DNA from: Coneutiohabitans thermophilus
GTDB taxonomy: Bacteria; Zhuqueibacterota; Zhuqueibacteria; Zhuqueibacterales; Zhuqueibacteraceae
Length of the DNA: 64,000 bases
NCBI GenBank assembly: GCA_034505235.1
Contig: JAPDQY010000001.1
Coordinates: forward strand, 1-64,000
Direction of reading: 5' to 3'
The notes under the pieces were generated by a model. It made no database searches, was not told the origin of the DNA, and worked only from the letters and a program-made list of their open reading frames with translations. A program made the position numbers and the translations under genes. Shown here in pieces: positions 44,904 through 54,011 of the stretch; position 1 is the first letter of the stretch, and each line of letters opens with the position of its first letter.

Positions 44904-46334
44904 ATGACCCCCCCGACCACGATTGGACTTTTTCTCCTGCTCACCGCCACTGCCGGTGCGCAGACGTTTGACCGTCTGTTTCACAACCGCACCCTGCGGG
45001 TGGACTACTATCACAGCGGCACCAAGGGCCAGGAGTTTTTTGCGCTCGAGCAATGCCATGAAGAAGGTGAATGGGCGGGCAGCCGGCACAACTTGATCGA
45101 TCATCTCAACCGCGGCGAGTATCAGGCACGAGTATATGACATTGCCAGCGCCACGCTCATCTTCTCCTGCGGCTATTCCACCCTGTTCAATGAATGGCAA
45201 ACCACGGACGAAGCCGCGCACGGCCAGTGGCGCACCTTTCATGAAAGTGTGTTGCTGCCCATGCCGAAAGGCAAAATTCAATTCACAATTTGCCGCCGCG
45301 ACCGGCAGATGAACTTCCGGGAAATCTTCTCGTGCGTGATCGATCCCAATGCGCCGACGCAGGTCAACCGCAGCCGGCGCGTGCCGCAAAGCAGGATCAC
45401 CGCCCTGCAACAGCACGGGCCGGCGGACAGCAAGGTCGATCTCGTTCTGCTCGGCGACGGCTACAGCGCCGCGGAGCAGGAAAAATTTCGCCGGGATGCC
45501 CGGCATTTCAATGACGTGCTGTTTGCCACCTCGCCCTTCAAAGAGCGCCGCCAGGATTTCAACGTGTGGCTGATCGAAGTGATCTCGGAGGAGTCCGGCA
45601 TTTCCAAGCCGGGGGCCAACGTTTGGAAAAATAACGCGCTCGGCACCGCCTACGACACCTTTGGTTCGGCGCGCTATGTGCTCACCACGGCCAACAAGAC
45701 GCTGCGCGACCTCGCCGGCCAGGTGCCTTATGATTTCATCAACATCCTGGTGAATGACAATCGCTACGGTGGCGGCGGCATCTATCGCCTCTACACCACC
45801 ACCTACACGATTTCCGATCAACCCGGCCAGGAGTGGCAGCGCGATTACGTGTATGTGCATGAATTCGGCCATTCCTTCGCCGGCCTGGGCGATGAATATT
45901 ACAGCTCGCAGGTTTCCTACAACGAGTTCTACGCCAAGAACGTCGAGCCCTGGGAACCGAATATTACCGCCCTGCTCGACAAGGCCAATTTGAAGTGGAA
46001 GGCATTTGTCCTGCCCAACACGCCGCTGCCCACACCCTGGGAGAAAGCTGAATACGACAGCCTGGCGCTCGCGCGTGCCAGGCTCGACCGCCTCGCGCCG
46101 GATTATTATGCCAAGCGGGAGCCAATATTCAAGCGTCAGGAAGAAATTTTGAAAAAAACGCAGTATGCCGGCAAAGTCGGTGCGTTCGAGGGTGCGGGCT
46201 ACGAAGCGCGCGGTCTCTATCGCCCCAGCGCGGATTGCCGCATGTTCTCACTCAGTCTGGTGGATTTTGACCCCGTCTGCCGGGCCGCGATTGAACAGGT
46301 GATCGATTTTTACACCAAGCCTGCAGCGCCATAG
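44904..46334 (+). CDS. Secreted M64-family (IgA peptidase-like) metallopeptidase
   Basis: A 476-residue exported protein with a signal peptide (residues 1-20, ending AGAQ). It has the N-terminal M64 domain (LRVDYYHSGTKGQEFFALEQ) and the catalytic domain starting KVDLVLLGDGYSAAEQEKF. The zinc site is HEFGHSFAGLGDEY at residues 319-332 (H319, E320, H323, then D of GDE). Start at 44904, with AAAGGA six bases upstream. Mature enzymes of the family are periplasmic or secreted endopeptidases with broad distribution. Likely monocistronic. Confidence 0.9.
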   Translation: MTPPTTIGLFLLLTATAGAQTFDRLFHNRTLRVDYYHSGTKGQEFFALEQCHEEGEWAGSRHNLIDHLNRGEYQARVYDIASATLIFSCGYSTLFNEWQTTDEAAHGQWRTFHESVLLPMPKGKIQFTICRRDRQMNFREIFSCVIDPNAPTQVNRSRRVPQSRITALQQHGPADSKVDLVLLGDGYSAAEQEKFRRDARHFNDVLFATSPFKERRQDFNVWLIEVISEESGISKPGANVWKNNALGTAYDTFGSARYVLTTANKTLRDLAGQVPYDFINILVNDNRYGGGGIYRLYTTTYTISDQPGQEWQRDYVYVHEFGHSFAGLGDEYYSSQVSYNEFYAKNVEPWEPNITALLDKANLKWKAFVLPNTPLPTPWEKAEYDSLALARARLDRLAPDYYAKREPIFKRQEEILKKTQYAGKVGAFEGAGYEARGLYRPSADCRMFSLSLVDFDPVCRAAIEQVIDFYTKPAAP

Positions 46335-46591
46335 TGCCGCTTTGCCGCACGCCCCCGGGCCGGCCGGCACACACCCCGCGAGCAAGATTGGCAGTCACTC
46401 AGGGCGAATCACGCAGTATTTGTTCAAGCACAAACTGCCCGGCCAAGCGCCGACTGAAATCATTCCGCCGCCGCACAAGAACAAAAAGAGCCGCCGCACC
46501 CTCTCAAAAGCAGAGTGATTCGGCGCGGCACGCGCGCATGACCATGCCCGCCTCCGCCCTTCCCTGCCAAACTTTGCTCCCAAATTTCTCC
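46335..46591. other. Spacer before the suf promoter
   Basis: About 260 bases with no supported gene. An open frame continues upstream from rrf2 but is GC-rich, arginine-rich and unlike the regulator. Confidence 0.5.
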
Positions 46592-46641
46592 TTGACATGT
46601 GGAGGCTTTTTTCGTATCATATCCCCGACCAAAAAAGTCGG
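46592..46641 (+). promoter_or_regulatory. suf promoter with candidate Rrf2 operator
   Basis: TTGACA at 46592-46597, exactly 17 bases, then TATCAT at 46615-46620: a near-consensus sigma-70 promoter. The inverted repeat CCGAC (46625-46629), seven bases, GTCGG (46637-46641) covers the expected transcription start. It could let the regulator encoded next block its own operon. Confidence 0.75.
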
Positions 46642-46657
46642 ATTTTATACAGAGACT

Positions 46658-47110
46658 ATGCTGAAACTGTCCCGCAAAGCCGAGTACGCGATCATCGCAT
46701 TGAAGCACATGCTCAATCGCGAGGCGGATCATCTTTGCACGGCCAAGGAGATTGCGGAGCGTTATCACATCTCCGACGAGTTGATGGCCAAGATCCTGCA
46801 AAAGATGAGCAAGTCCGGCATTCTGTCAAGCACGCAGGGCGTGCGTGGCGGCTACGTGCTCGGCCGGCCGGCACACCAAATCACGGTGGCGGACATCGTG
46901 GAATGCATCGACGGGCCGCTGAGCATCGTGGAGTGTGCCACGGAAGGCGGGGATTGTCAATGTGTGCAATACAGCGAGGGCGTTTGCAACATCAGCGATC
47001 CCTTCATGAGGATTCAAAACGAGTTCAAAAACTTTCTCAACGGCATTTCGCTGGCGGACTTGAACCAGCCGGCCAAACCCGCCAATCGTTTGTATCGTAT
47101 TCGAGTTTGA
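46658..47110 (+). CDS. Rrf2-family regulator, probable Fe-S sensor of the suf operon
   Basis: A 150-residue winged-helix regulator of the IscR/Rrf2 type. The N-terminus (MLKLSRKAEYAIIALKHML) and the recognition region (STQGVRGGYVLGRP) are typical. Cysteines 93, 100, 102 and 110 sit where IscR binds its cluster, so it likely senses Fe-S status. It is the first gene of the suf operon and a palindrome overlaps its promoter, consistent with autoregulation. It could also sense nitrosative or redox stress, as other Rrf2 proteins do. Confidence 0.9.
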   Translation: MLKLSRKAEYAIIALKHMLNREADHLCTAKEIAERYHISDELMAKILQKMSKSGILSSTQGVRGGYVLGRPAHQITVADIVECIDGPLSIVECATEGGDCQCVQYSEGVCNISDPFMRIQNEFKNFLNGISLADLNQPAKPANRLYRIRV

Positions 47111-47155
47111 GAGTTACCAACACTTTTGTTCACTCGTACCCGAAGGAGGTTTATC

Positions 47156-47488
47156 GTGGTTACCCTGACCCCCAAAGCAGCAGCGGAAGTCAAGAAGATC
47201 ATCGCGCAAGAAACACAGGAGCACGACGGGGAGCTGGCCCTGCGCGTGGGCGTGCAAGGCGGCGGCTGTTCCGGCCTCTCCTATTTTCTCACGCTCGACA
47301 AGGAAGTGCGTGAAGATGATGAAGTCATCGAGTCCAATGGCGTGCGCATTCTGCTGGATTCGAAGAGTGCTTTGTATCTGGAAGGCACCACGGTGGACTA
47401 CACCGACGGCCTGCAGGGGTCGGGCTTCACTTTCCACAACCCCAACGCAGTGCGCACCTGCGGCTGCGGCCATTCCTTCCAGGCCTGA
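47156..47488 (+). CDS. sufA: A-type iron-sulfur carrier (SufA/IscA/ErpA-like)
   Basis: A 110-residue HesB-fold protein that passes Fe-S clusters to target proteins. The three conserved cysteines are present: C38 in GGGCSG, and C102 and C104 in TCGCGHSF. A GTG start at 47156 has AAGGAGG seven bases upstream and fits the family start; an ATG at 47126 is too far 5'. It lies 45 bases after the regulator. Confidence 0.93.
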   Translation: MVTLTPKAAAEVKKIIAQETQEHDGELALRVGVQGGGCSGLSYFLTLDKEVREDDEVIESNGVRILLDSKSALYLEGTTVDYTDGLQGSGFTFHNPNAVRTCGCGHSFQA

Positions 47489-47591
47489 GATCATGGACAC
47501 TGGCGGGCAGTAGCCGCGGCCCTGCCGACAGTTCCTTTTGTGGGATTGCCGGCCGGCGCACTGTTTTTTCACCAATCCGGGAATTCATCTC

Positions 47592-49037
47592 ATGAGCACC
47601 GAGATTTCCACCATAGAGAAGCTGACGAAGAGCGAGTACAAGTACGGATTTTATACCGATATCGAAACCGACCTCGCTCCCAAAGGCTTGAACGAGGACA
47701 TCATCCGCCTGATCTCCCGCAAGAAAAAGGAGCCCGAGTTCCTGCTGGAGTGGCGGCTGAAAGCGTTTCGCCATTGGCAGAAGCTCAAGGAGCCGCGCTG
47801 GGCGAACGTGCAGTATCCGCCCATCAATTATCAAGACATCATCTACTACGCCGCGCCCAAAACGCGCAAGCCGCTCAGCAGCATGGACGAAGTCGACCCC
47901 AAGCTGCGCGAAACCTTCGAAAAGCTCGGCATTTCGCTGGAGGAGCAGAAGCTGCTGGCCGGCGTGGCCGTGGATGCGGTGATGGACAGCGTGTCGGTGG
48001 CCACCACCTTCAAAAAGGAGCTGGCGAAACTCGGCATCATTTTCTGCTCGTTTTCGGAGGCGGTGCAAAATCACCCCGAGCTGGTGCAAAAATACCTGGG
48101 GTCGGTGGTGCCCTACACCGACAACTTTTTCGCCGCCTTGAATTCGGCGGTGTTCAGCGATGGTTCCTTTTGCTATGTGCCCAAGGGCGTGCGCTGTCCC
48201 ATGGAGCTGTCCACTTATTTTCGCATCAACACCGCCAACACCGGCCAATTCGAGCGCACCCTGATCATCGCGGATGAGGGGGCGTATGTCAGCTATCTCG
48301 AGGGCTGCACCGCGCCGATGCGCGATGAGAATCAACTGCATGCTGCGGTGGTGGAGCTGGTGGCGCACAAAAACGCGACCATCAAGTATTCCACCGTGCA
48401 GAACTGGTATCCCGGCGATGCCGAGGGCCGGGGTGGCATCTACAACTTCGTCACCAAGCGCGGCATTTGTTTGGAGGAGCACGCCAAAATCTCCTGGACG
48501 CAGGTGGAAACCGGCTCGGCGATCACCTGGAAGTATCCCAGCGTGATTTTGAAGGGCGACTATTCGGTGGGCGAGTTTTATTCCGTGGCGGTGACCAACA
48601 ACCGCCAGCAGGCGGACACCGGCACGAAGATGATTCATCTCGGCAAAAACACACGCAGCACCATCGTGTCCAAGGGCATCTCCGCCGGCCGCAGCAACAA
48701 CTCCTATCGCGGCCTGGTCAAGGTCGGCCCCCGGGCGGAAAACGCACGCAATTTCTCGCAGTGTGACTCTCTGCTGATCGGCGACCAGTGCGGCGCGCAC
48801 ACCTTCCCCTATCTCGAAGTGGCCAACAAAACCGCGAAAATCGAGCATGAAGCCACCACTTCCAAGATCGGCGAAGACCAGTTGTTCTACTGCCACCAGC
48901 GCGGCATATCGATGGAAAACGCGGTGGCGCTGATCGTCAACGGATATTGCAAGGAAGTGTTCAAGGAGCTGCCGATGGAGTTTGCGGTGGAGGCGCAGAA
49001 GCTGCTCGCCATCAGCCTGGAAGGCAGTGTGGGATGA
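47592..49037 (+). CDS. sufB: Fe-S cluster assembly scaffold SufB
   Basis: A 481-residue SufB, the cluster-building subunit of the SufBC2D complex. Family blocks include NYQDIIYYAAPK, SFCYVPKGVRCPMELSTYF, RTLIIADEGAYVSYLEGCTAP, YSTVQNWYPGD and GISAGRSNNSYRGLV; the GRSNNS and E-G-C-T segments are highly conserved. Start at MSTEIST (47592). Read with sufA upstream and sufC downstream (180-base gap). Confidence 0.96.
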   Translation: MSTEISTIEKLTKSEYKYGFYTDIETDLAPKGLNEDIIRLISRKKKEPEFLLEWRLKAFRHWQKLKEPRWANVQYPPINYQDIIYYAAPKTRKPLSSMDEVDPKLRETFEKLGISLEEQKLLAGVAVDAVMDSVSVATTFKKELAKLGIIFCSFSEAVQNHPELVQKYLGSVVPYTDNFFAALNSAVFSDGSFCYVPKGVRCPMELSTYFRINTANTGQFERTLIIADEGAYVSYLEGCTAPMRDENQLHAAVVELVAHKNATIKYSTVQNWYPGDAEGRGGIYNFVTKRGICLEEHAKISWTQVETGSAITWKYPSVILKGDYSVGEFYSVAVTNNRQQADTGTKMIHLGKNTRSTIVSKGISAGRSNNSYRGLVKVGPRAENARNFSQCDSLLIGDQCGAHTFPYLEVANKTAKIEHEATTSKIGEDQLFYCHQRGISMENAVALIVNGYCKEVFKELPMEFAVEAQKLLAISLEGSVG

Positions 49038-49216
49038 GGTTGCCGCCGCGGCAGTTGGCCACCGCGGTTGCGCCCGGGCTGTCCCCAAACAGCGATTGGA
49101 ACTATAATGCAGCCACGCGGCTGCACGGCAAAGGCCGCCTGTCACATCGCACAGGCGCCGCCGTTCGATCAGGCAAAGGATCTCATCACAACAATAGTGT
49201 TCAGGGAAAGTGAAGC

Positions 49217-49981
49217 ATGTTGAGTATCAAGGGTCTGGAAGTTTCCGTCAATGGCAGCAAGATTTTGCGCGGGCTGGATCTTGAGGTGAAGGCCGGTGAG
49301 GTGCATGCGATCATGGGCCCGAACGGCTCCGGCAAGAGCACGCTGGCCAATGTGCTGGCCGGGCGCGAGGGCTACGAGGTGGAGGCCGGCGAGGTGCTGT
49401 TCCAGGGCAAAAATCTGCTTGACATGGCACCGGAGGATCGCGCGCGCGAGGGCCTGTTCATGGCGTTTCAATATCCCGTGGAAATTCCCGGGGTGAGCAT
49501 GGCGAATTTTCTCAAAACCGCCATCAATGACATCCGGGAACATCGCGGCCTGCCGCCGGTGGACGCGATGGAATTTCTCAACACCATGAAAGCGAAGATG
49601 CGGCTGGTCAACATGGATGAGAAACTGCTCAGCCGCGCCGTGAATGAGGGCTTTTCCGGCGGGGAGAAGAAGCGCAACGAAATTTTCCAGATGGCGATGC
49701 TGGAGCCCGCGCTTGCCATTCTCGATGAAACCGACTCGGGGCTGGATATCGACGCCCTGCGGGTGGTGGCCAACGGCGTCAACAAGCTGCGCAGCAAGGA
49801 CAATGCGATCGTGGTGGTGACGCACTATCAGCGCCTGTTGAACTACATTATCCCGGATTTCGTGCACGTGCTGGTGCAGGGCCGGATTGTCGAGTCCGGG
49901 GGCAAGGACCTGGCGCTCAAGCTTGAAGAACACGGCTACGACTGGGTGCGCGACGAGAAGCTGGAGGCCGCGGCGGCCTGA
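49217..49981 (+). CDS. sufC: Fe-S assembly ATPase SufC
   Basis: A 254-residue soluble ABC ATPase of the SufBCD complex. Walker A GPNGSGKSTLANVLAG (about residues 34-49), FMAFQYPVEIPGVSMANFL, the signature FSGGEKKRNEI, Walker B LAILDETDSGLD and THYQRLL are all present and SufC-specific. It energises the complex during cluster assembly. GGGAAAG precedes the ATG closely. Confidence 0.97.
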   Translation: MLSIKGLEVSVNGSKILRGLDLEVKAGEVHAIMGPNGSGKSTLANVLAGREGYEVEAGEVLFQGKNLLDMAPEDRAREGLFMAFQYPVEIPGVSMANFLKTAINDIREHRGLPPVDAMEFLNTMKAKMRLVNMDEKLLSRAVNEGFSGGEKKRNEIFQMAMLEPALAILDETDSGLDIDALRVVANGVNKLRSKDNAIVVVTHYQRLLNYIIPDFVHVLVQGRIVESGGKDLALKLEEHGYDWVRDEKLEAAAA

Positions 49982-50066
49982 GGCCACCAGCGGCTGTGTC
50001 CGCAACCCTGGCGGCAGACGCTGCCCATTCCGCCATTTGAAGATCTCTTCACAGGTTGATAAAAAA

Positions 50067-51395
50067 ATGGAATCCCAAACCCTGCAACATACCGATGCCA
50101 AGGCGTGGTATCTCGCCTATTTCGATTTTTTCGAGAACAAGCTGAACGGCGGCGCAGCGCTTCCGTTTCATCAAATCCGGCGCGAGGCCATGGCGCATTT
50201 CGCCGAATTGGGCTTCCCCACGATGCGCCAGGAGGAATGGAAGTACACGAACATTGCGCCGCTGTTCGAGCACACTTTTCATCTCATCACGGAGCCGGTC
50301 AGCCTGACGCCGGCGCAGGTCGCGGCCTTCGAAATTCCGCACGCCGCGCAAAATCTGCTGGTGTTCGTAAACGGCCGCTTAGTGCCGGAATGTTCCCGCA
50401 TCGTTTCCCGGGCCAGGGGACTGGTGCTCGACGGGCTCGCGAACGTTTTGCAGCGTGATGCCGCGCTGACCGAAGGACATCTCGCGCAATACGCCAACTA
50501 CGAGCAGGAGCCTTTCATCGCCCTGAACACCGCCTTCGCCCACGACGGCGCGTTCGTGAAGGTGCCGCGCGGGCTGGCACTGGCCGAGCCGATTCATTTG
50601 CTGTATCTCGCCGTGACAGAGGGCGGCAACTCGTTTGTGGCACACCCGCGCAATCTGATTCTGATCGGCGAAGACAGCCAGGTGCAACTGATCGAAAGCT
50701 ACGGCTGCCTGGGCAACGGCGTGTCCTTCAACAACATCGTCACCGAAATCGTGATCGACAGGAGGGCGCTGGTCGAACACGTGCGTCTGCAGGACGAAAG
50801 CCGCCAGGCCTTTCATATCGCTGCGCGCGAAGTGGAGGTGGCACGCGACAGCCGCTACACCTCGATCAGCATCGATCTCGGCGGCCGTCTGGTGCGCAAC
50901 AATTTCAATCTGCGGCTGCGCGGGGAGCATGGCGAGGGCAATCTCTACGGCTTTTATCACGGCGCGGGCGGGCAATTGATCGACAACCACACGCGCATCG
51001 ATCACCTGATGCCGAACTGCCCGAGCAACGAGCATTACAAGGGTATTCTGACGGACCGGGCCCACGGCGTGTTCAACGGCAAGGTGATGGTGCACAGGGC
51101 TGCGCAAAAGCAGAACCAGTGCCTGCTGCTCTCCGACGAGGCAGTGATCGACACCAAGCCGCAATTGGAGATTTTTGCAGACGATGTCAAATGCAGTCAC
51201 GGCGCCAGCGTCGGTCAGCTCGATGACGACGCTGTCTTCTACCTGCGCAGCCGCGGCATCGGCGCGGAGGAGGCCCAATCGCTGCTGCGCTTTGCCTATG
51301 CCAGTGAAATTCTCAACCGCATCCAATCCGAGCCGGTGCGGGCGCACGCCGAGAATCTGGTCAATACCTGTCTGCGCACCGACCACAGCATGTGA
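50067..51395 (+). CDS. sufD: Fe-S cluster assembly protein SufD
   Basis: A 442-residue SufB paralogue. Blocks typical of SufD are MRQEEWKYTNIAPLFEHTF, FVNGRLVPE, RNLILIGEDSQVQLIESY, DHLMPNCPSNEHYKGIL, KQNQCLLLSDEAVIDTKPQL and DDVKCSHGASVGQLDDDAVFYLRSRGI. The conserved catalytic-region cysteine and histidine (KCSHG) are kept. ATG at 50067. The 8-base gap to the first sufS ATG indicates one transcript. Confidence 0.95.
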   Translation: MESQTLQHTDAKAWYLAYFDFFENKLNGGAALPFHQIRREAMAHFAELGFPTMRQEEWKYTNIAPLFEHTFHLITEPVSLTPAQVAAFEIPHAAQNLLVFVNGRLVPECSRIVSRARGLVLDGLANVLQRDAALTEGHLAQYANYEQEPFIALNTAFAHDGAFVKVPRGLALAEPIHLLYLAVTEGGNSFVAHPRNLILIGEDSQVQLIESYGCLGNGVSFNNIVTEIVIDRRALVEHVRLQDESRQAFHIAAREVEVARDSRYTSISIDLGGRLVRNNFNLRLRGEHGEGNLYGFYHGAGGQLIDNHTRIDHLMPNCPSNEHYKGILTDRAHGVFNGKVMVHRAAQKQNQCLLLSDEAVIDTKPQLEIFADDVKCSHGASVGQLDDDAVFYLRSRGIGAEEAQSLLRFAYASEILNRIQSEPVRAHAENLVNTCLRTDHSM

Positions 51396-51429
51396 GCATG
51401 GCATGGCCGCCCATACTTTGGAAGCCCGC

Positions 51430-52677
51430 ATGAGCCCGCATTCAACCGCCGCCGCGCGTCTCGAGGTGGAGCGCATCCGCCGCGATTTCCCGATTTTGCA
51501 GAGCCGGGTGCGCGGCAAACCGCTGGTCTATCTCGACAATGCCGCCACCTCGCAAAAACCGCAGGTCGTGATCGACGCGCTGGTGTACTATTACTGCACG
51601 CAAAACGCCAATGTGCACCGCGGCGTGTACTATCTCAGCGAAGCCGCCACCCGGGCCTACGAGGGCGGCCGCGAGACCGTGCGCCGCTTTCTCAATGCCG
51701 CCTCCACACGCGAGATCATTTTTGTGCGCGGCGCCACCGAGGGCATCAATCTCGTCGCGCACGGCTACGGCCGCCGGCATCTACGCGCGGGTGATGAGAT
51801 CATCATCACCGCGATGGAACATCACTCCAACATCGTGCCGTGGCAGTTGCTGTGTGAGGCAACCGGCGCGAAGCTGCGCGTGATCCCCATCAATGGCGAC
51901 GGGGAGTGGATTTGGGAGGAGGCAGTCAAGCTCTTCAATCCCAAAACCAAATTTGTCGCGGCGGTGCACATCTCCAACTCCCTGGGCACCATCAACCCCA
52001 TCGCACGCCTGATTCGACTCGCGCACGAATGGCAGGTGCCGGTGCTGGTGGACGGTGCGCAGGCGGTGCCGCATCAGCCCGTGGACGTCGCCGCGCTTGA
52101 TTGCGACTTCTACACTTTCTCCGGCCACAAGGCCTTTGGGCCGACGGGCATTGGCGTGCTTTACGGCAAGGAGACACTGCTGGAGAAGATGGCGCCCTAC
52201 CAGGCCGGCGGCGACATGATCAAGTCCGTCACCTTCGCCAAAACCACCTACAATGATTTGCCCTATCGCTTCGAAGCCGGCACGCCGAACATTGCCGGCG
52301 TCGTCGGGCTGGCGAAAGCGCTGGAATATCTTCGCAACGTGGGCTATGACAAAATCGCCGCGCATGAGCAGGAGCTGCTGGACTATGCCACCGCCGCCCT
52401 GGCCACCCTCAAGCCACTGCGCATCATCGGCACCGCCCGCACCAAGGCAAGTGTGGTCTCCTTCGTGCTCGACGGCATTCATCCCCATGATGTCGGCACC
52501 ATTCTCGACCGCGACGGCATCGCCATCCGCACCGGCCACCACTGCACCCAGCCGGTGATGGAGTTCTTTAATGTTCCGGCGACCTCCCGCGCCTCTTTCG
52601 CCTTCTACAACACCACCCGCGAGATCGATGCGCTGGTCGAGGGCCTGCACAAGGTGATCAAGATCATGGCGGCCTGA
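51430..52677 (+). CDS. sufS: Cysteine desulfurase SufS
   Basis: A 415-residue PLP enzyme that releases sulfur from cysteine. It shows YLDNAATSQKPQ, HRGVYYLSEAAT, the PLP-binding lysine K234 in SGHKAFGPTG, and the persulfide-forming C372 in RTGHHCTQP. The ATG at 51430 has GGAAG five bases upstream; an ATG at 51403 is an alternative. It is followed 31 bases later by sufU, its usual sulfur acceptor in lineages without SufE. Confidence 0.96.
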   Translation: MSPHSTAAARLEVERIRRDFPILQSRVRGKPLVYLDNAATSQKPQVVIDALVYYYCTQNANVHRGVYYLSEAATRAYEGGRETVRRFLNAASTREIIFVRGATEGINLVAHGYGRRHLRAGDEIIITAMEHHSNIVPWQLLCEATGAKLRVIPINGDGEWIWEEAVKLFNPKTKFVAAVHISNSLGTINPIARLIRLAHEWQVPVLVDGAQAVPHQPVDVAALDCDFYTFSGHKAFGPTGIGVLYGKETLLEKMAPYQAGGDMIKSVTFAKTTYNDLPYRFEAGTPNIAGVVGLAKALEYLRNVGYDKIAAHEQELLDYATAALATLKPLRIIGTARTKASVVSFVLDGIHPHDVGTILDRDGIAIRTGHHCTQPVMEFFNVPATSRASFAFYNTTREIDALVEGLHKVIKIMAA

Positions 52678-52708
52678 GGCTCGACTCCGGCCGGCCGAGG
52701 AAGAATCC

Positions 52709-53161
52709 ATGGACGAGCTGCGCGAACTCTATCAACAAGTCATACTCGACCACAACAAAAACCCGCGCAACTTCGGCGAGCTGGCAAACGCCAGCCATCA
52801 TGCCGAGGGCTACAATCCCCTGTGCGGCGACCGGATTCATCTGTTTCTGCGCGTCGCCGACAACATCATTCAGGACATCCGCTTCACCGGCCAGGGCTGT
52901 GCGATTTCCAAGGCCTCGGCCTCGATCATGACTTCGCTAGTGAAAGGGAAATCCACCACGCAGGCACAGGAGCTGTTCGACAAATTTCTCCAGCTCATCA
53001 CCAGCGACCCGACGCAACCCGTCGAGGTCAGCGGCTTGGACCGCCTGGTGGTGTTTGCCGGCGTGCGCGAGTTTCCCCTGCGCGTCAAGTGCGCCAGCCT
53101 GGCCTGGCACACCCTCAAGTCCGCGCTCAGTGAAAGCGGCGCGGTGGTCACCACGGAATAA
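52709..53161 (+). CDS. sufU: SufU-type sulfur acceptor / NifU-like scaffold
   Basis: A 150-residue protein with the conserved ligands C39 (and D41) in NPLCGD, C64 in GQGCAISKAS, and C128 in VKCASLAW. That spacing matches zinc-binding SufU, which takes persulfide sulfur from SufS by zinc exchange. SufU-specific insertion between the second and third cysteine is also present. Its stop overlaps the next gene's start (TAATG). Confidence 0.92.
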   Translation: MDELRELYQQVILDHNKNPRNFGELANASHHAEGYNPLCGDRIHLFLRVADNIIQDIRFTGQGCAISKASASIMTSLVKGKSTTQAQELFDKFLQLITSDPTQPVEVSGLDRLVVFAGVREFPLRVKCASLAWHTLKSALSESGAVVTTE

Positions 53162-53502
53162 TGGTGGAAAGCATCAGCATGGACAATGGCACCGAAAAAG
53201 CCCGGCTGCGGGAGGAAATCATCAAGGTTCTCGAGACCTGCTACGATCCCGAAATTCCGGTGAATATTTATCAACTGGGTTTGGTCTACAATATCGACAT
53301 CAATGATGCCCACGAGGTCGACATCCAAATGACGCTGACCTCCCCGATGTGTCCGGTGGCCGGCTCTCTCCCGATCGATGTTGAAAACAAAGTCAAAACG
53401 ATTCCCGGCGTGAAGGACGCCCGCGTGCAAGTGGTATGGGAGCCGCAGTGGCATCCCGGCATGATGAGCGACGTCGCAAAGTTTGAGCTCGGCTTCTTGT
53501 GA
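53161..53502 (+). CDS. sufT: SufT-like DUF59/MIP18 protein
   Basis: A 113-residue MIP18 (DUF59) protein that helps maturation of Fe-S proteins. It has LETCYDPEIPVNIYQLGLVY, MTLTSPMCPVAGSLP with the conserved cysteine, and VVWEPQWHPGMMSD. Its start overlaps the sufU stop (start 53161; MDNGT at 53179 is an alternative). It ends the operon rrf2-sufA-B-C-D-S-U-T. A related PaaD role is unlikely, as no phenylacetate genes are near. Confidence 0.92.
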   Translation: MVESISMDNGTEKARLREEIIKVLETCYDPEIPVNIYQLGLVYNIDINDAHEVDIQMTLTSPMCPVAGSLPIDVENKVKTIPGVKDARVQVVWEPQWHPGMMSDVAKFELGFL

Positions 53503-54011
53503 AACAAGTGCGCGCCTCCCCGCTTTCCTGACGATCCCCGCCTCGCGTTCTCCCTGCCCCTTTCCTGATCAAAACCGCCACAAAAGATTGGACCACCGCG
53601 GTGCGCAAGACGGCCCGGCAATCACACCGGTGTTTTGTTGCGGCGCTGCGCCGCAGTGGCGTGCCGGTGGTTTGGTCCTGAATTTGGCATGCGGGCTTGT
53701 TGTTGCCCGCGAGAAATGACTCGTTCACCAAACTCCGTCAGTTATTCTGTTCGAAGTCAAGCAAAACCTTTTTCGAATGTGCAGCAGCGCTGACTGCGAA
53801 ATAGGCCCATTTGCCGAATGGCGTCACGGCTTTTCTCTCACGAAAATGCGCTCTCACGAAATGTTTTTTTCGGCGGGAGTTCTGCTTGGGTGGCCCGCAT
53901 ATAACCACCGGTGCCGGCGAAGATTTCCGGCAAACGACCGGCGAAACAGGACGCGCGTGCTCCAGGCAGCGCAGGCGGCAAGCTCGCTACAACAGCCGGG
54001 GATGACGGATG
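53503..54011. other. Gene-free spacer with family-1 repeat copy D
   Basis: About 510 bases between convergent genes. Besides the repeat at 53677-53741 it has TTTTCTCTCACGAAAATGCG-like sequence near 53830, possibly related to the palindromes at 5.8 kb. No gene is supported. Confidence 0.5.
53677..53741 (-). repeat. Dispersed repeat family 1, copy D (inverted core)
   Basis: On the minus strand it reads CTGACGGAGTTTGGTGAAC, CATTTCTCGCGGGCAACAAC, AAGCCCGCATG, CAAATTCAGG, matching the cores at 105-173, 27902-27970 and 40305-40373. It is the most diverged and shortest copy. Confidence 0.6.

Noticed and set aside
46334..46657. Extended 259-codon version of the Rrf2 regulator
   Set aside because: The extra residues are unlike the family and precede a perfect promoter, so the true start is 46658.
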